Below, piece by piece: positions 20,169 to 27,833 of a stretch of 64,000 bases of DNA. Source of the DNA: a virus; the IMG/VR virus record IMGVR_UViG_3300025652_000049, positions 1 to 64,000 of that record; one strand, given 5' to 3'. The position numbers were made by a program, and so were the translations under genes. The notes beneath the pieces were generated by a model that saw only the letters and a list, made by a program, of their open reading frames with translations, was not told the DNA's origin and did not search any database. Positions within the stretch are counted from its first letter, which is position 1, and every line of letters starts with the position of its first letter.

Positions 20169-20448
20169 ATTTTCGTTTCCATTTTAAGTCTGCATTAATA
20201 TAAACTATTTTACTTTCTCTAATTTTCCGAATAGAATCATCGCTTTTAAGCCTGTCTCTTTCGCCTCTCGCGATCAAAGTATCTTCTATAACGATTAAGC
20301 TATCATTACTGCTTTTCCATTGCTCTACGATGTCTTTGTGCATTTTCCATCCTAAACCACCGCCACCTAAAGAAAGTAGAAAGAGGCACCCTAAAATCAC
20401 TATCCCGATAATCAAATACTTTTTAGAATTATCCGCTCTCTCTTGCAT
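20071..20448 (-). CDS. Inner-membrane spanin-like protein (Rz-like)
   Basis: 125 residues with one N-terminal membrane segment (about residues 11-34, including LGCLFLLSLGGGG) followed by a charged, helical periplasmic domain. This is the type II topology of i-spanins. Its 3' end overlaps the next gene (19725-20168) by 98 bases out of frame, as in embedded or overlapping spanin gene pairs. It starts directly after the stop of the holin-like gene at 20449. No sequence motif proves the function. An unrelated membrane-anchored coiled-coil protein is the alternative. Confidence 0.7.
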   Translation of the reverse strand: MQERADNSKKYLIIGIVILGCLFLLSLGGGGLGWKMHKDIVEQWKSSNDSLIVIEDTLIARGERDRLKSDDSIRKIRESKIVYINADLKWKRKYEALQKDYDVILYKLYTQQYLDSLANDFLFRK

Positions 20449-20661
20449 CTATTGTTTTGATTTAAAAACGTCCATTGACATTGCTGCAAATCCAGCCGTA
20501 ATTATACCTAGTATTAAAACGTCTGTAACATCCCCTTTCTCTTCTATAAAGTATTTAGCAACTCCCATAGCAAGACCAATAAGAACAGCGATTGTTCCCA
20601 TTACTCTCTTAGGAGATAGTTTCCCACTTGAGTCTGTAAAAAAAGTCTTTTTAGTTTCCAT
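20449..20661 (-). CDS. Holin-like small membrane protein
   Basis: 70 residues with two hydrophobic segments (about 20-37 and 46-63) separated by the charged turn EEKGD. The soluble N-terminus contains FTDSSGKLSPKR, a pattern common in small holin-like proteins of Bacteroidota phages (a short F-x-D-x-x-G-x-x-S-x-x-R lead before the first helix). It sits between an anchored coiled-coil gene and the spanin-like pair, two genes after the M15 peptidase, so a holin is the most reasonable reading. The assignment rests on topology and context. Confidence 0.7.
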   Translation of the reverse strand: METKKTFFTDSSGKLSPKRVMGTIAVLIGLAMGVAKYFIEEKGDVTDVLILGIITAGFAAMSMDVFKSKQ

Positions 20662-20977
20662 TTCTATGATATATTAATTCGTGATTTTTAACCTTTCTAT
20701 CTGTTCTAGAATTAATCCATCCTTGTCTAGTAACACCATCCTCTCTAACATCTGTTATTTCTCCACGAATATATTTGTCCTCTTTAATTACCTCTCCACG
20801 CAAAAGACTTATTTCTCTGTCCATATCATTGCGTAATCCTCCTACTTCAGCATCAATCTTACTACTTATCCCAACTAAACCAACCCAGATACCTCCTAAA
20901 CTAAAAGCTGCTACTATTAACATAGCTATTGCCCCTATACTTATATTTATTTTATTGTTAAATTCTGGTGGTGGCAT
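20651..20977 (-). CDS. Membrane-anchored coiled-coil protein of the lysis cassette
   Basis: 108 residues: a Pro-rich N-terminal start, one membrane helix (about 12-36) and a charged, heptad-like tail with alternating Asp/Arg/Glu (for example EVGGLRNDMDREISLLRGEV). Its end overlaps the holin-like gene by 11 bases and its start is three bases after the stop of the M15 peptidase gene, so the genes are probably translationally coupled. It might be a holin, antiholin or an accessory spanin. The sequence does not decide. Confidence 0.65.
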   Translation of the reverse strand: MPPPEFNNKINISIGAIAMLIVAAFSLGGIWVGLVGISSKIDAEVGGLRNDMDREISLLRGEVIKEDKYIRGEITDVREDGVTRQGWINSRTDRKVKNHELIYHRNGN

Positions 20978-20980
20978 ATC

Positions 20981-21430
20981 TTATGGATTGAATAAATAAA
21001 CTTTTGAGTTTTTTTCCTCGTCGATGTCGTCTAAATGTACCCAAGAAACACCGTCCTCTAATCTAATTTTGAATGGGAATAATTCTGAATTACTTACAAT
21101 CCAATCCCTGACCTCCTTTGCCGTCATTTCTTTTACATCAAAATCGAACGCCCTTCCAAGTATATGCGCTGATATATATAACTGGTTTCTTTCCGCTTTA
21201 TCTCTTACAAGTGGTTGGATATTTGTCCTAAGACCTCTCTGCTCTCTACTTCCGCTATTTACTGTAATAGGCTTATCTATATTAACTCTTACAATAAGCA
21301 ATGCGTGTAGTGCATTCGTTCCAAAGAACCTCCACGCTTTATCACCGTACTTCTTAAAAGTTCTACTACCTACAAGTTCGTGTATTCCAAAATACTTTTT
21401 AATTTCAGTTAAAATTTCTGTTCTTGTCAT
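20981..21430 (-). CDS. M15-family peptidase endolysin
   Basis: 149 residues with the full zinc site of VanY/D-Ala-D-Ala-type M15 peptidases: SAHILGRAFDFD at residues 87-98 gives the S-x-H-x-x-G-x-A-x-D pattern (His89, Asp96), and WVHLD at 130-134 gives the third ligand His132. Enzymes of this family cut peptide bonds in peptidoglycan and serve as endolysins in many Bacteroidota phages. There is no signal peptide, so release through the nearby holin-like proteins is expected. The start overlaps the stop of the cupin gene by four bases (ATGA). Confidence 0.9.
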   Translation of the reverse strand: MTRTEILTEIKKYFGIHELVGSRTFKKYGDKAWRFFGTNALHALLIVRVNIDKPITVNSGSREQRGLRTNIQPLVRDKAERNQLYISAHILGRAFDFDVKEMTAKEVRDWIVSNSELFPFKIRLEDGVSWVHLDDIDEEKNSKVYLFNP

Positions 21431-21879
21431 TGTTTTTTATTTAAAAATTCAGCTTCCCAACCATTCATTTTAGGTTTCCACATTACTATAAATTCTACCC
21501 TCTTACCACTTTTATTTACAATAGCGTGTTTTTCTCCTTTTTTAAAGTGGCAACTATTTGGAAACTCAATAAGACATTCTTTTTCTTCTGTTATAACCTC
21601 CCAAATAGCCCCTTTAGTTATCGGTATAAACTGTTCGCAACTATCTAAATGAAAGTGGGGAGGAAACACACTATCTATACCAAACTCATAAACACAAGCT
21701 GTTACGTTATCATTTCCTGTAATATCTAGTTCATACCAATAATCGTCTTTTGTACCCGGAAACTTGGTTCTTTTTTTCGGTATTACAGGAATGCTAACTT
21801 GGGGGATCTCCCGAAACCCTGCCATCATATTGAGCCGAAACCCTGCCCTTTTTTTTGATAATTCCTTTTTGTGTTTCAT
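21427..21879 (-). CDS. Cupin-fold protein
   Basis: 150 residues with both cupin motifs. PPHFHLDSCEQFIPITKG at residues 73-90 supplies His75, His77 and Glu82, and FKKGEKHAIV at 112-121 supplies His118, the fourth metal ligand. Small single-domain cupins bind metal and may isomerise or modify sugars, or act as sensors. The reaction cannot be read from the sequence. It overlaps both neighbours by four bases (ATGA at 21876-21879 and 21427-21430), so it is translated together with the holin-like gene and the endolysin. A cupin inside a lysis cassette is unusual. Confidence 0.85.
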   Translation of the reverse strand: MKHKKELSKKRAGFRLNMMAGFREIPQVSIPVIPKKRTKFPGTKDDYWYELDITGNDNVTACVYEFGIDSVFPPHFHLDSCEQFIPITKGAIWEVITEEKECLIEFPNSCHFKKGEKHAIVNKSGKRVEFIVMWKPKMNGWEAEFLNKKQ

Positions 21880-22166
21880 TCTTTTAACTTGTCAATCTTG
21901 TCAGAATTTTTATCTATAATCTTAACTAATTGTGTCAAAGTTATATTTACGTTTTCAATTAAAGCTATATTCTTTTCTCCCTGTAACCTTGAATAATCTC
22001 TCTCATCCTTTAATTCTGTCTTTAATAATTTATGCTCTACTTTAACGTAAGCCAATAATCCTAAAATAAAAACTATTAAAGAGTATATAATCCAAACATA
22101 TAATTGAGCTGTTCCCTCGCTTGCTGGTGGCATCGGCTCTAATTGCCACATTAAGGTTAATATCAT
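21876..22166 (-). CDS. Small membrane protein with coiled-coil tail, holin-like
   Basis: 96 residues. A short N-terminal stretch ends in EGTAQ, then one strong membrane helix (about 22-43), then a long charged helix with heptad-like spacing to the C-terminus. The pattern resembles class III-type holins or membrane anchors in phages of Bacteroidota. It overlaps the cupin gene by four bases. An internal start at the Met of MWQLEP, six codons in, is possible. Confidence 0.65.
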   Translation of the reverse strand: MILTLMWQLEPMPPASEGTAQLYVWIIYSLIVFILGLLAYVKVEHKLLKTELKDERDYSRLQGEKNIALIENVNITLTQLVKIIDKNSDKIDKLKE

Positions 22167-22194
22167 ATTTTATTATTATGTGCTCGCTTGCTAC

Positions 22195-22563
22195 TCACAC
22201 GTTATTAAAATCATTTATTGATTTTAAACAATGATCCTTATCTAATATATCCAAAAACAAACACATCCCAGAGCCTATTTTAGTTAGTGTTCCGTCCCTT
22301 TGGTTTTTACCTAAAGCGCTGGAAATAGTTTCTCTTTTGTCTCCAAAAAGATAACCGCCTTCTTTCCTAAAAAGTAGATTCCAAGTTGCTCTGTAAGCAT
22401 AGTTCCCAAAGACGTCAACTGCGATAGCGTGTTGCTTCCAGTACTCATTAGTAACTATAAAGAACCCTTTCGCTTTGACGTGTTGAATCAAAACGATAGG
22501 GAAATTTATAATCCACATTATTGAGAATAAAATATATGATATGAAGGCTAAAATAAATCCCAA
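22195..22563 (-). CDS. Conserved phage protein, N-terminal membrane helix, unknown
   Basis: 122 residues. An N-terminal hydrophobic segment (about 2-26) is followed by a soluble domain with HAIAVDVFGNYAYRATWN, GGYLFGDKRETISSALGKN and a late HCLKSI. This D-x-x-G-N / F-G-x-x-x-E-T-I-S-x-x-L-G-K-N pattern recurs in small proteins beside the lysis genes of Bacteroidota phages. A role is not known. The stop is one base before the next start (22564), which points to coupled translation. Confidence 0.75.
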   Translation of the reverse strand: MGFILAFISYILFSIMWIINFPIVLIQHVKAKGFFIVTNEYWKQHAIAVDVFGNYAYRATWNLLFRKEGGYLFGDKRETISSALGKNQRDGTLTKIGSGMCLFLDILDKDHCLKSINDFNNV

Positions 22564-22974
22564 TTAAACCAATATCTCCCAATCCTGAGCCGTTGTTCCG
22601 TATATTGGCTCTCCTTGCGTTACAATTAACATCGCTCTTCCTTGCAAAATACTTAATTGTGAACTAAAACTTTCACCTATTTCTATTGGGTCTCCAATTG
22701 CAACAAATAGCCCATCAATCATTTCGTAAGAATAAAACACTGCTCTACTAACAAGTTTTTCAACAACTGTCAAAACATCTATTAAAATCGTTTCTTCTGG
22801 ATTGTCAGGGTCAACCACTTCTGTTTCTATGTATTTAACTGCTGTATCTGTTACAATAGCATTGAACCCGTTTTTTCCTTTTATCTCGTCAAAGCTGTCA
22901 ATTGCTACTTGAACTAGACAAGCCTTTCCATCCCTAGTCGTGTATGCATTTACTTTTGTTATGATTTTGCTCAT
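22564..22974 (-). CDS. Tail-associated protein, unknown
   Basis: 136 residues, directly downstream of the tailspike gene (20-base gap). The sequence is beta-rich with a short acidic loop (VDPDNPEE) and no membrane segment, signal or catalytic motif. Its position suggests a spike chaperone, cap or small tail protein, but nothing in the sequence shows this. It is translated toward the conserved gene at 22195-22563 without a gap. Confidence 0.7.
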   Translation of the reverse strand: MSKIITKVNAYTTRDGKACLVQVAIDSFDEIKGKNGFNAIVTDTAVKYIETEVVDPDNPEETILIDVLTVVEKLVSRAVFYSYEMIDGLFVAIGDPIEIGESFSSQLSILQGRAMLIVTQGEPIYGTTAQDWEILV

Positions 22975-22994
22975 TTTAATATTTGTTATTTAAT

Positions 22995-25900
22995 TTACGT
23001 TAATCTTCTATGAACGGCGCCCGTGGAACTATTTATATAGCCGAAGCCTACCGCTACCCCGCCAGTATTTGCGGCCGCGTCGTCGGCGTACGAACCTAGG
23101 CCGGTAAGGTCTAGTTTTCCCATTTTCACAATACCGGGAAATTCTGCTTTTGCGCCGTTGGCGTCCGAAGTTGTCATTATTAGGACTTCGTCTTCGGAGG
23201 AGGGAAGGTCTTTTCTGTTTTGTATAGTAAAAATAGTTTTCGCCGTTCTACCTGAGTATGACCCCCTATTTCTAAACCGTATAATTTTTTCGTTTGTGTC
23301 TACGCCAGATAAGGCTTGAAGCAAAAAGTCGTGTCCGTTATTTTCGTCTTCGTGTCTTAAAACCGCTATAACTACTAATTTGCTTTCTGCTTTGCTGTAA
23401 AAGCCGCCCGTACTTTGGAACCTATCCGAAGTAAACCCCAAATAGGAATGTACCCCAGCCGCTGCAACTAGCAAAGCGTTAACTTTTGCCCCGTTATTAT
23501 AAATAGCGGTATATAGTTCGGAATAGTAGCCCGCCTGTAGCCTGTTAGACATTGCGTATATCTCATATTGAGTTATCGGGACGTTTGCGGACACGCTGTC
23601 GCCCATTGTTACCCCCTTAATAGTTAAGCGGTCGCCCCTTGAATTGTTATCGTTGTCAAAGGCGTTAAAACCTATCTCTAGTTCTCCAAGTATCCCAAAA
23701 TAATCGACTAAAAGCTTCGCTAGTACTTTATTGTTTGGGGCGTCGAAAGTGAAACCATCAAAAAGAATTTCATCACCAATGAATTGTGAAATTCCACTTC
23801 CATCTTTTACATTTAATTGGGTTCCTTTGTAATTGTAAAGGTATTTTGTGACAACCATAGTTGCCTTTTTTTCGTTTATCATTTCCGCATTTGTGGAAAA
23901 TTCACCATATAAACTGACAATAATATTGTTAATGTCAACAATAATACTTGACATCAAAGGACTGTTTGGTGTTTTTGCCTGATATGAACAATGACCAACA
24001 GTTGCCAAAATAACGCCTGTGTAATTGATTGTAGTTCCACCACCACCATCATAAATCAGAAAACCGCTTGCATTGTCTTGATAAATATATGTATTTGTCA
24101 GTACATTGTAATAGTTTGAGTTTCCTCTTAAAACTCCTTTGACTGCACCGTAAACCTTTATCACACAATCAATCAACTTGACTTGATTTGAAAAAACCCA
24201 ACTTCCTGATGTATTTATGAAAGTGGCGTTTCCTTCAAAATTCCAATTTGTTCCGTTAAATTCAACAATTCCGTCAATAATAGAATCTTTAAATTTTACA
24301 AAACAATTAGTACTTGAACTCCTGACTAGTAAACTTTTAGCACCAACAGTGACATCTCCTAATTCAATTTCAATATTATTTGCTATATAAGTAATTTGAA
24401 ATGAATTTGCAGCTTCAATCTTTCCTATTTTTATTTTTACACCTAATCCCGTTGTGTCTGATTCAATAAGTTTTGATGCAGTTGTTGAAATTATTGTTCC
24501 AAAGGTTAAATTGCAAATTCTTAATACATCAAAAGGTCTGTAAAGTGCAGTGCCTTCAAGATACAATGTTTCAACATTCATGTCAAGTGCTTTTGGAAGT
24601 TCAAGTCTTGTGTTTGAACCAATAAACATTGTTTTGACGCTGAAAGTCCAATCAGAACGAACCATGTAAATTTCTGCAACATTTGGTGTTGACATTCTTA
24701 AAGTTCCATTTGGAAGGTCAAACATCATGAAGGTGTTTGATTGAACAATTGGTTCATATAAGTCACCAACAATTGGACTTCCATCAAATGAAATTGTTGC
24801 AGTTTCCTTTGTGAAAAATCTGATGTTTTTATTTGCAGGAATAATTGCGTTTATTGGATATGTTCCACTTGTTAAAAGTTCGACTGTCCAAAATTTTGTT
24901 CCTGTTGGAATTGCTGAAATTGCTGAATCAATTGTTTCATATGGAAAAGTCACTGAATTTGGTTCTGCAGTTGCATCATTTCCATTTGCTTCATCAACAA
25001 ATAATGTGTTTGCAAGGCTCACACTTGTCACAAAAGGATTTATACCATCTTCACCAACATTGTTTAATGTAGACGTTTTGTCTCGAACATCTTTGTCGGC
25101 TCCTGCTGTTGACAAATCAATATATTTAATATTTACAGTGTCCATAACAGGACTTATAATTTTAAGCCTTAGATTTTCTGTAAGAGTAATGGGGGTTAAG
25201 GTATCCTTTAAAACCCCATCCCACAATACTGTCATCAATCCACCTACATACTTAAAAGTAAAAGTAGTATTGAAAAAATCTGCATAATCTAAAGCAGCAA
25301 AATCCGATTGTACACCATTAACGTAATAAACACTTAAAACAGAGGTCGGATTTGGACGAAATTCAGCCCCATAGACTTGACTTCCAGCACCATTAATTAA
25401 CTGTAGGTCTGAAATGTAATCGCCATTTCCTGAAGCACCAGCATCTCCAAGTGGAGTCTCCTGCATTTTCCATTCAAAAAGCCAATCTTTAGTATAGTCA
25501 AGTTCTTGTGTCCAAATTCCTATTCCATTTTGTTGAAAAACAGTAATTTTTGCTGCCCCTTCTTGCGAAACATCTAACCTTGTAAGGTCAATCCATTCAC
25601 CACTAGAAGGGATATATAATGTTCCGCTTACAATTTGAATCTTATCTACGTAAGTAATAGCACCTGTTCCATTATTGTTATCCAAAGTAAGGTCATAACT
25701 ACCTTCAGTAGCTATAGTTGTCAAATTAACCCTAAATGTATTATCGTCTATAAATAAAGTACTTGTAATAGTATTTCCCTCAATAACGACAGTCATATTT
25801 TCGGTAAAATAAGAACCTTTTAAAATGAAGTACGTGGGATTTGATGGTAAAGTACTAACTTGCCTAACCTCTTCTAAATAAGGAGCTTGTAAACTTGTTG

Positions 25901-26810
25901 TATCTATAAAAGGATTTATACCGTCATCACCATTATTGATAAGCTGATTTGTGTAAGCAGGAACTTCGGGGTCTGTAGAATCTCCCGCAGGAAAAATTCT
26001 AAAGTCTGTCGTAAATACTGTTGCAAATCCTGTACCTATCTCCTCTCCTTGACCTAAGTACAACCAAAGAGTTTCAGTACCATTTTGAATAGCTCTGAAA
26101 ATAACTGTTGCACTATTAGGAGTACTGTAAGGACCATTGGCAGTAACAAAATCCCAGACATCTGCTGCTCCTATATCTCCAAGATCAAACTCAGTGGGTG
26201 CAACATTACGAGAGTCAATCGTATTAAAATATTGGACATCTACTTCGGTTAATACTGTTCCAGAACCTATATTTACATACGGTTTTGTTAGAGTATAAAG
26301 AGTTCTTACAATAGCATAGTCGGGTTGCCCTGTTAATTCTATACCTTCTCCATTAGCTAATACAATTCGAGTAGTTACAAAGATTGCTACAGCACCCACA
26401 GTTAGGGGAGTAGAGGGTAAAGCATTTAAGGCTATAATTGTTTTTGCCTTCTCTGTTTTAGTAGCATCATTAAAGTCAATTTCAACTCCTATTGAACTAA
26501 CAGGAACATTAGTAGTACTAGCCCCGTTACCTCCCGAGGCCTCAAGAAAAAAACCATTAGAAGCACAGTAATCTACGAAAGCTTCAGCATTGGCTGTTCC
26601 ATAATTATTATCTAAGTCTGCGAAAGCTATTGATAATACAGGATTAGATTTAGAAGGTGGTTCAATATTAAACGTTCCTTCTCTATTGGAATTATATGTT
26701 ATTTGAGCCCCATCATTGTAGACATATACCTCTTTTTTTGTTGGATCAGCGGTATTCCACGTTTTTATAACGGTAGCTCCCGGCTTTGTGATTGATACTA
26801 CTTGTGACAT
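22995..26810 (-). CDS. Tailspike / receptor-binding protein with beta-helix region
   Basis: 1,271 residues. After an N-terminal attachment part, residues about 315-395 resemble an IPT/TIG beta-sandwich. From about residue 600 FVDEANGNDATAE and FPYETIDSAISAI mark the entry of a pectate-lyase-like right-handed beta-helix that continues to about residue 1015. The linker NxGxDGINPF occurs twice (residues about 292-304 and 588-600), bracketing the TIG-containing block like a domain joint. The end, YADDAAANTGGVAVG then a short tail, is a widespread phage-fibre C-terminus. The last 250 residues (23020-23755) are much richer in G+C than the surrounding DNA, with GCGGCCGC at 23071-23078, suggesting that the tip was exchanged. 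Substrate or receptor is unknown. Confidence 0.85.
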   Translation of the reverse strand: MSQVVSITKPGATVIKTWNTADPTKKEVYVYNDGAQITYNSNREGTFNIEPPSKSNPVLSIAFADLDNNYGTANAEAFVDYCASNGFFLEASGGNGASTTNVPVSSIGVEIDFNDATKTEKAKTIIALNALPSTPLTVGAVAIFVTTRIVLANGEGIELTGQPDYAIVRTLYTLTKPYVNIGSGTVLTEVDVQYFNTIDSRNVAPTEFDLGDIGAADVWDFVTANGPYSTPNSATVIFRAIQNGTETLWLYLGQGEEIGTGFATVFTTDFRIFPAGDSTDPEVPAYTNQLINNGDDGINPFIDTTSLQAPYLEEVRQVSTLPSNPTYFILKGSYFTENMTVVIEGNTITSTLFIDDNTFRVNLTTIATEGSYDLTLDNNNGTGAITYVDKIQIVSGTLYIPSSGEWIDLTRLDVSQEGAAKITVFQQNGIGIWTQELDYTKDWLFEWKMQETPLGDAGASGNGDYISDLQLINGAGSQVYGAEFRPNPTSVLSVYYVNGVQSDFAALDYADFFNTTFTFKYVGGLMTVLWDGVLKDTLTPITLTENLRLKIISPVMDTVNIKYIDLSTAGADKDVRDKTSTLNNVGEDGINPFVTSVSLANTLFVDEANGNDATAEPNSVTFPYETIDSAISAIPTGTKFWTVELLTSGTYPINAIIPANKNIRFFTKETATISFDGSPIVGDLYEPIVQSNTFMMFDLPNGTLRMSTPNVAEIYMVRSDWTFSVKTMFIGSNTRLELPKALDMNVETLYLEGTALYRPFDVLRICNLTFGTIISTTASKLIESDTTGLGVKIKIGKIEAANSFQITYIANNIEIELGDVTVGAKSLLVRSSSTNCFVKFKDSIIDGIVEFNGTNWNFEGNATFINTSGSWVFSNQVKLIDCVIKVYGAVKGVLRGNSNYYNVLTNTYIYQDNASGFLIYDGGGGTTINYTGVILATVGHCSYQAKTPNSPLMSSIIVDINNIIVSLYGEFSTNAEMINEKKATMVVTKYLYNYKGTQLNVKDGSGISQFIGDEILFDGFTFDAPNNKVLAKLLVDYFGILGELEIGFNAFDNDNNSRGDRLTIKGVTMGDSVSANVPITQYEIYAMSNRLQAGYYSELYTAIYNNGAKVNALLVAAAGVHSYLGFTSDRFQSTGGFYSKAESKLVVIAVLRHEDENNGHDFLLQALSGVDTNEKIIRFRNRGSYSGRTAKTIFTIQNRKDLPSSEDEVLIMTTSDANGAKAEFPGIVKMGKLDLTGLGSYADDAAANTGGVAVGFGYINSSTGAVHRRLT

Positions 26811-26813
26811 AAT

Positions 26814-27806
26814 TTAAAGATTTGTTATTAATTGAACTGTGTTTGTTGCACTAACTAATGCTGGATTACCGTCTATGCTTATAAGATTCACGTCTATTTG
26901 ACCTGTCTTTGCTCCTGGTGCATCCACCACAATTATATTGCTTATTTTAATTTTAGCATTTCCGTTGACATCTAATTTTGCGTTGAGGTTAAAAGTTCCG
27001 TCAACTGTATATAGTGTTTCATCGCCATTTATATTTACAATAATATTATTCCAAACATTTAACGCAAGATACGGAGATAAAATAACAACGTCAATATTCG
27101 ATATTCCAAGAGAAGATCCTTTTGTAATATCAATAAATAAACTTTGATTTTTTACTGGGTAAACCGTAGGGATACCACCATCATCAAAAGTGTCTGAATA
27201 CTCTGTTACAAACTCCACACCATCAGCTGCAATTTCAGCTAAGGAATCGACATTAAGCTCGTAAGTATATATAGCTGGCTCTATTGCATTAAACTGTCCA
27301 ACTTTATAAGTCATACTAAAATATGGTAGTCCACCTCCAGTTGCTCCAACTGTATAGATTGCATAAAATAAATATTGAACATTTATAATTTGTCCAACAT
27401 AAACATTTGAACCATTAAAAACTAATGAGGGAACGCCTGACAGTGAAACTATCTCGATAACCTCCACAGTTCCGTTTATAGGAAAAGCATCAAGGAGGCT
27501 CTCTGTAAATGAATTTAAAACTGTTTTAACAACTGATACAGATTCAGGACTATCTTCGATTATAGACTTCCATTCTAGGTAAGAAACGGTTTCGGATCCA
27601 ATCGTTTCAGAAACATCGTTAATAGCTCTCCATTTAAAAGGTGCTTTTACATAGAATTCATCTAACAATGCTATTCTTTTAAAATTAACATTACTCTGGT
27701 CTGTTATAGGATAACGAGTGTCAATCAACAAAGGAGTTGCTGAAATTTCACTGATAACAATGTTTTCATCTGGTAACTCTAATATTTCGAAATGAGTAAT
27801 TGCCAT
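26814..27806 (-). CDS. Tail fibre-associated protein, beta-rich
   Basis: 330 residues between two fibre genes, three bases before the tailspike. The sequence is almost entirely short beta-strand patterns with frequent Gly, Asn, Ile and Val, and ends in a region (NVWNNIIVNINGDETLYTVD and following) that resembles an Ig-like or jelly-roll sandwich. No signal, membrane segment or active site is seen. It is probably a fibre adaptor or baseplate-like connector, inferred from its place. Confidence 0.75.
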   Translation of the reverse strand: MAITHFEILELPDENIVISEISATPLLIDTRYPITDQSNVNFKRIALLDEFYVKAPFKWRAINDVSETIGSETVSYLEWKSIIEDSPESVSVVKTVLNSFTESLLDAFPINGTVEVIEIVSLSGVPSLVFNGSNVYVGQIINVQYLFYAIYTVGATGGGLPYFSMTYKVGQFNAIEPAIYTYELNVDSLAEIAADGVEFVTEYSDTFDDGGIPTVYPVKNQSLFIDITKGSSLGISNIDVVILSPYLALNVWNNIIVNINGDETLYTVDGTFNLNAKLDVNGNAKIKISNIIVVDAPGAKTGQIDVNLISIDGNPALVSATNTVQLITNL

Positions 27807-27833
27807 TATATTGTTATATTGATTTGATCACTA

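Noticed and set aside
24811-25287. 158-residue plus-strand frame
   Set aside because: Opposite to the tailspike, no start context or promoter. Shadow.
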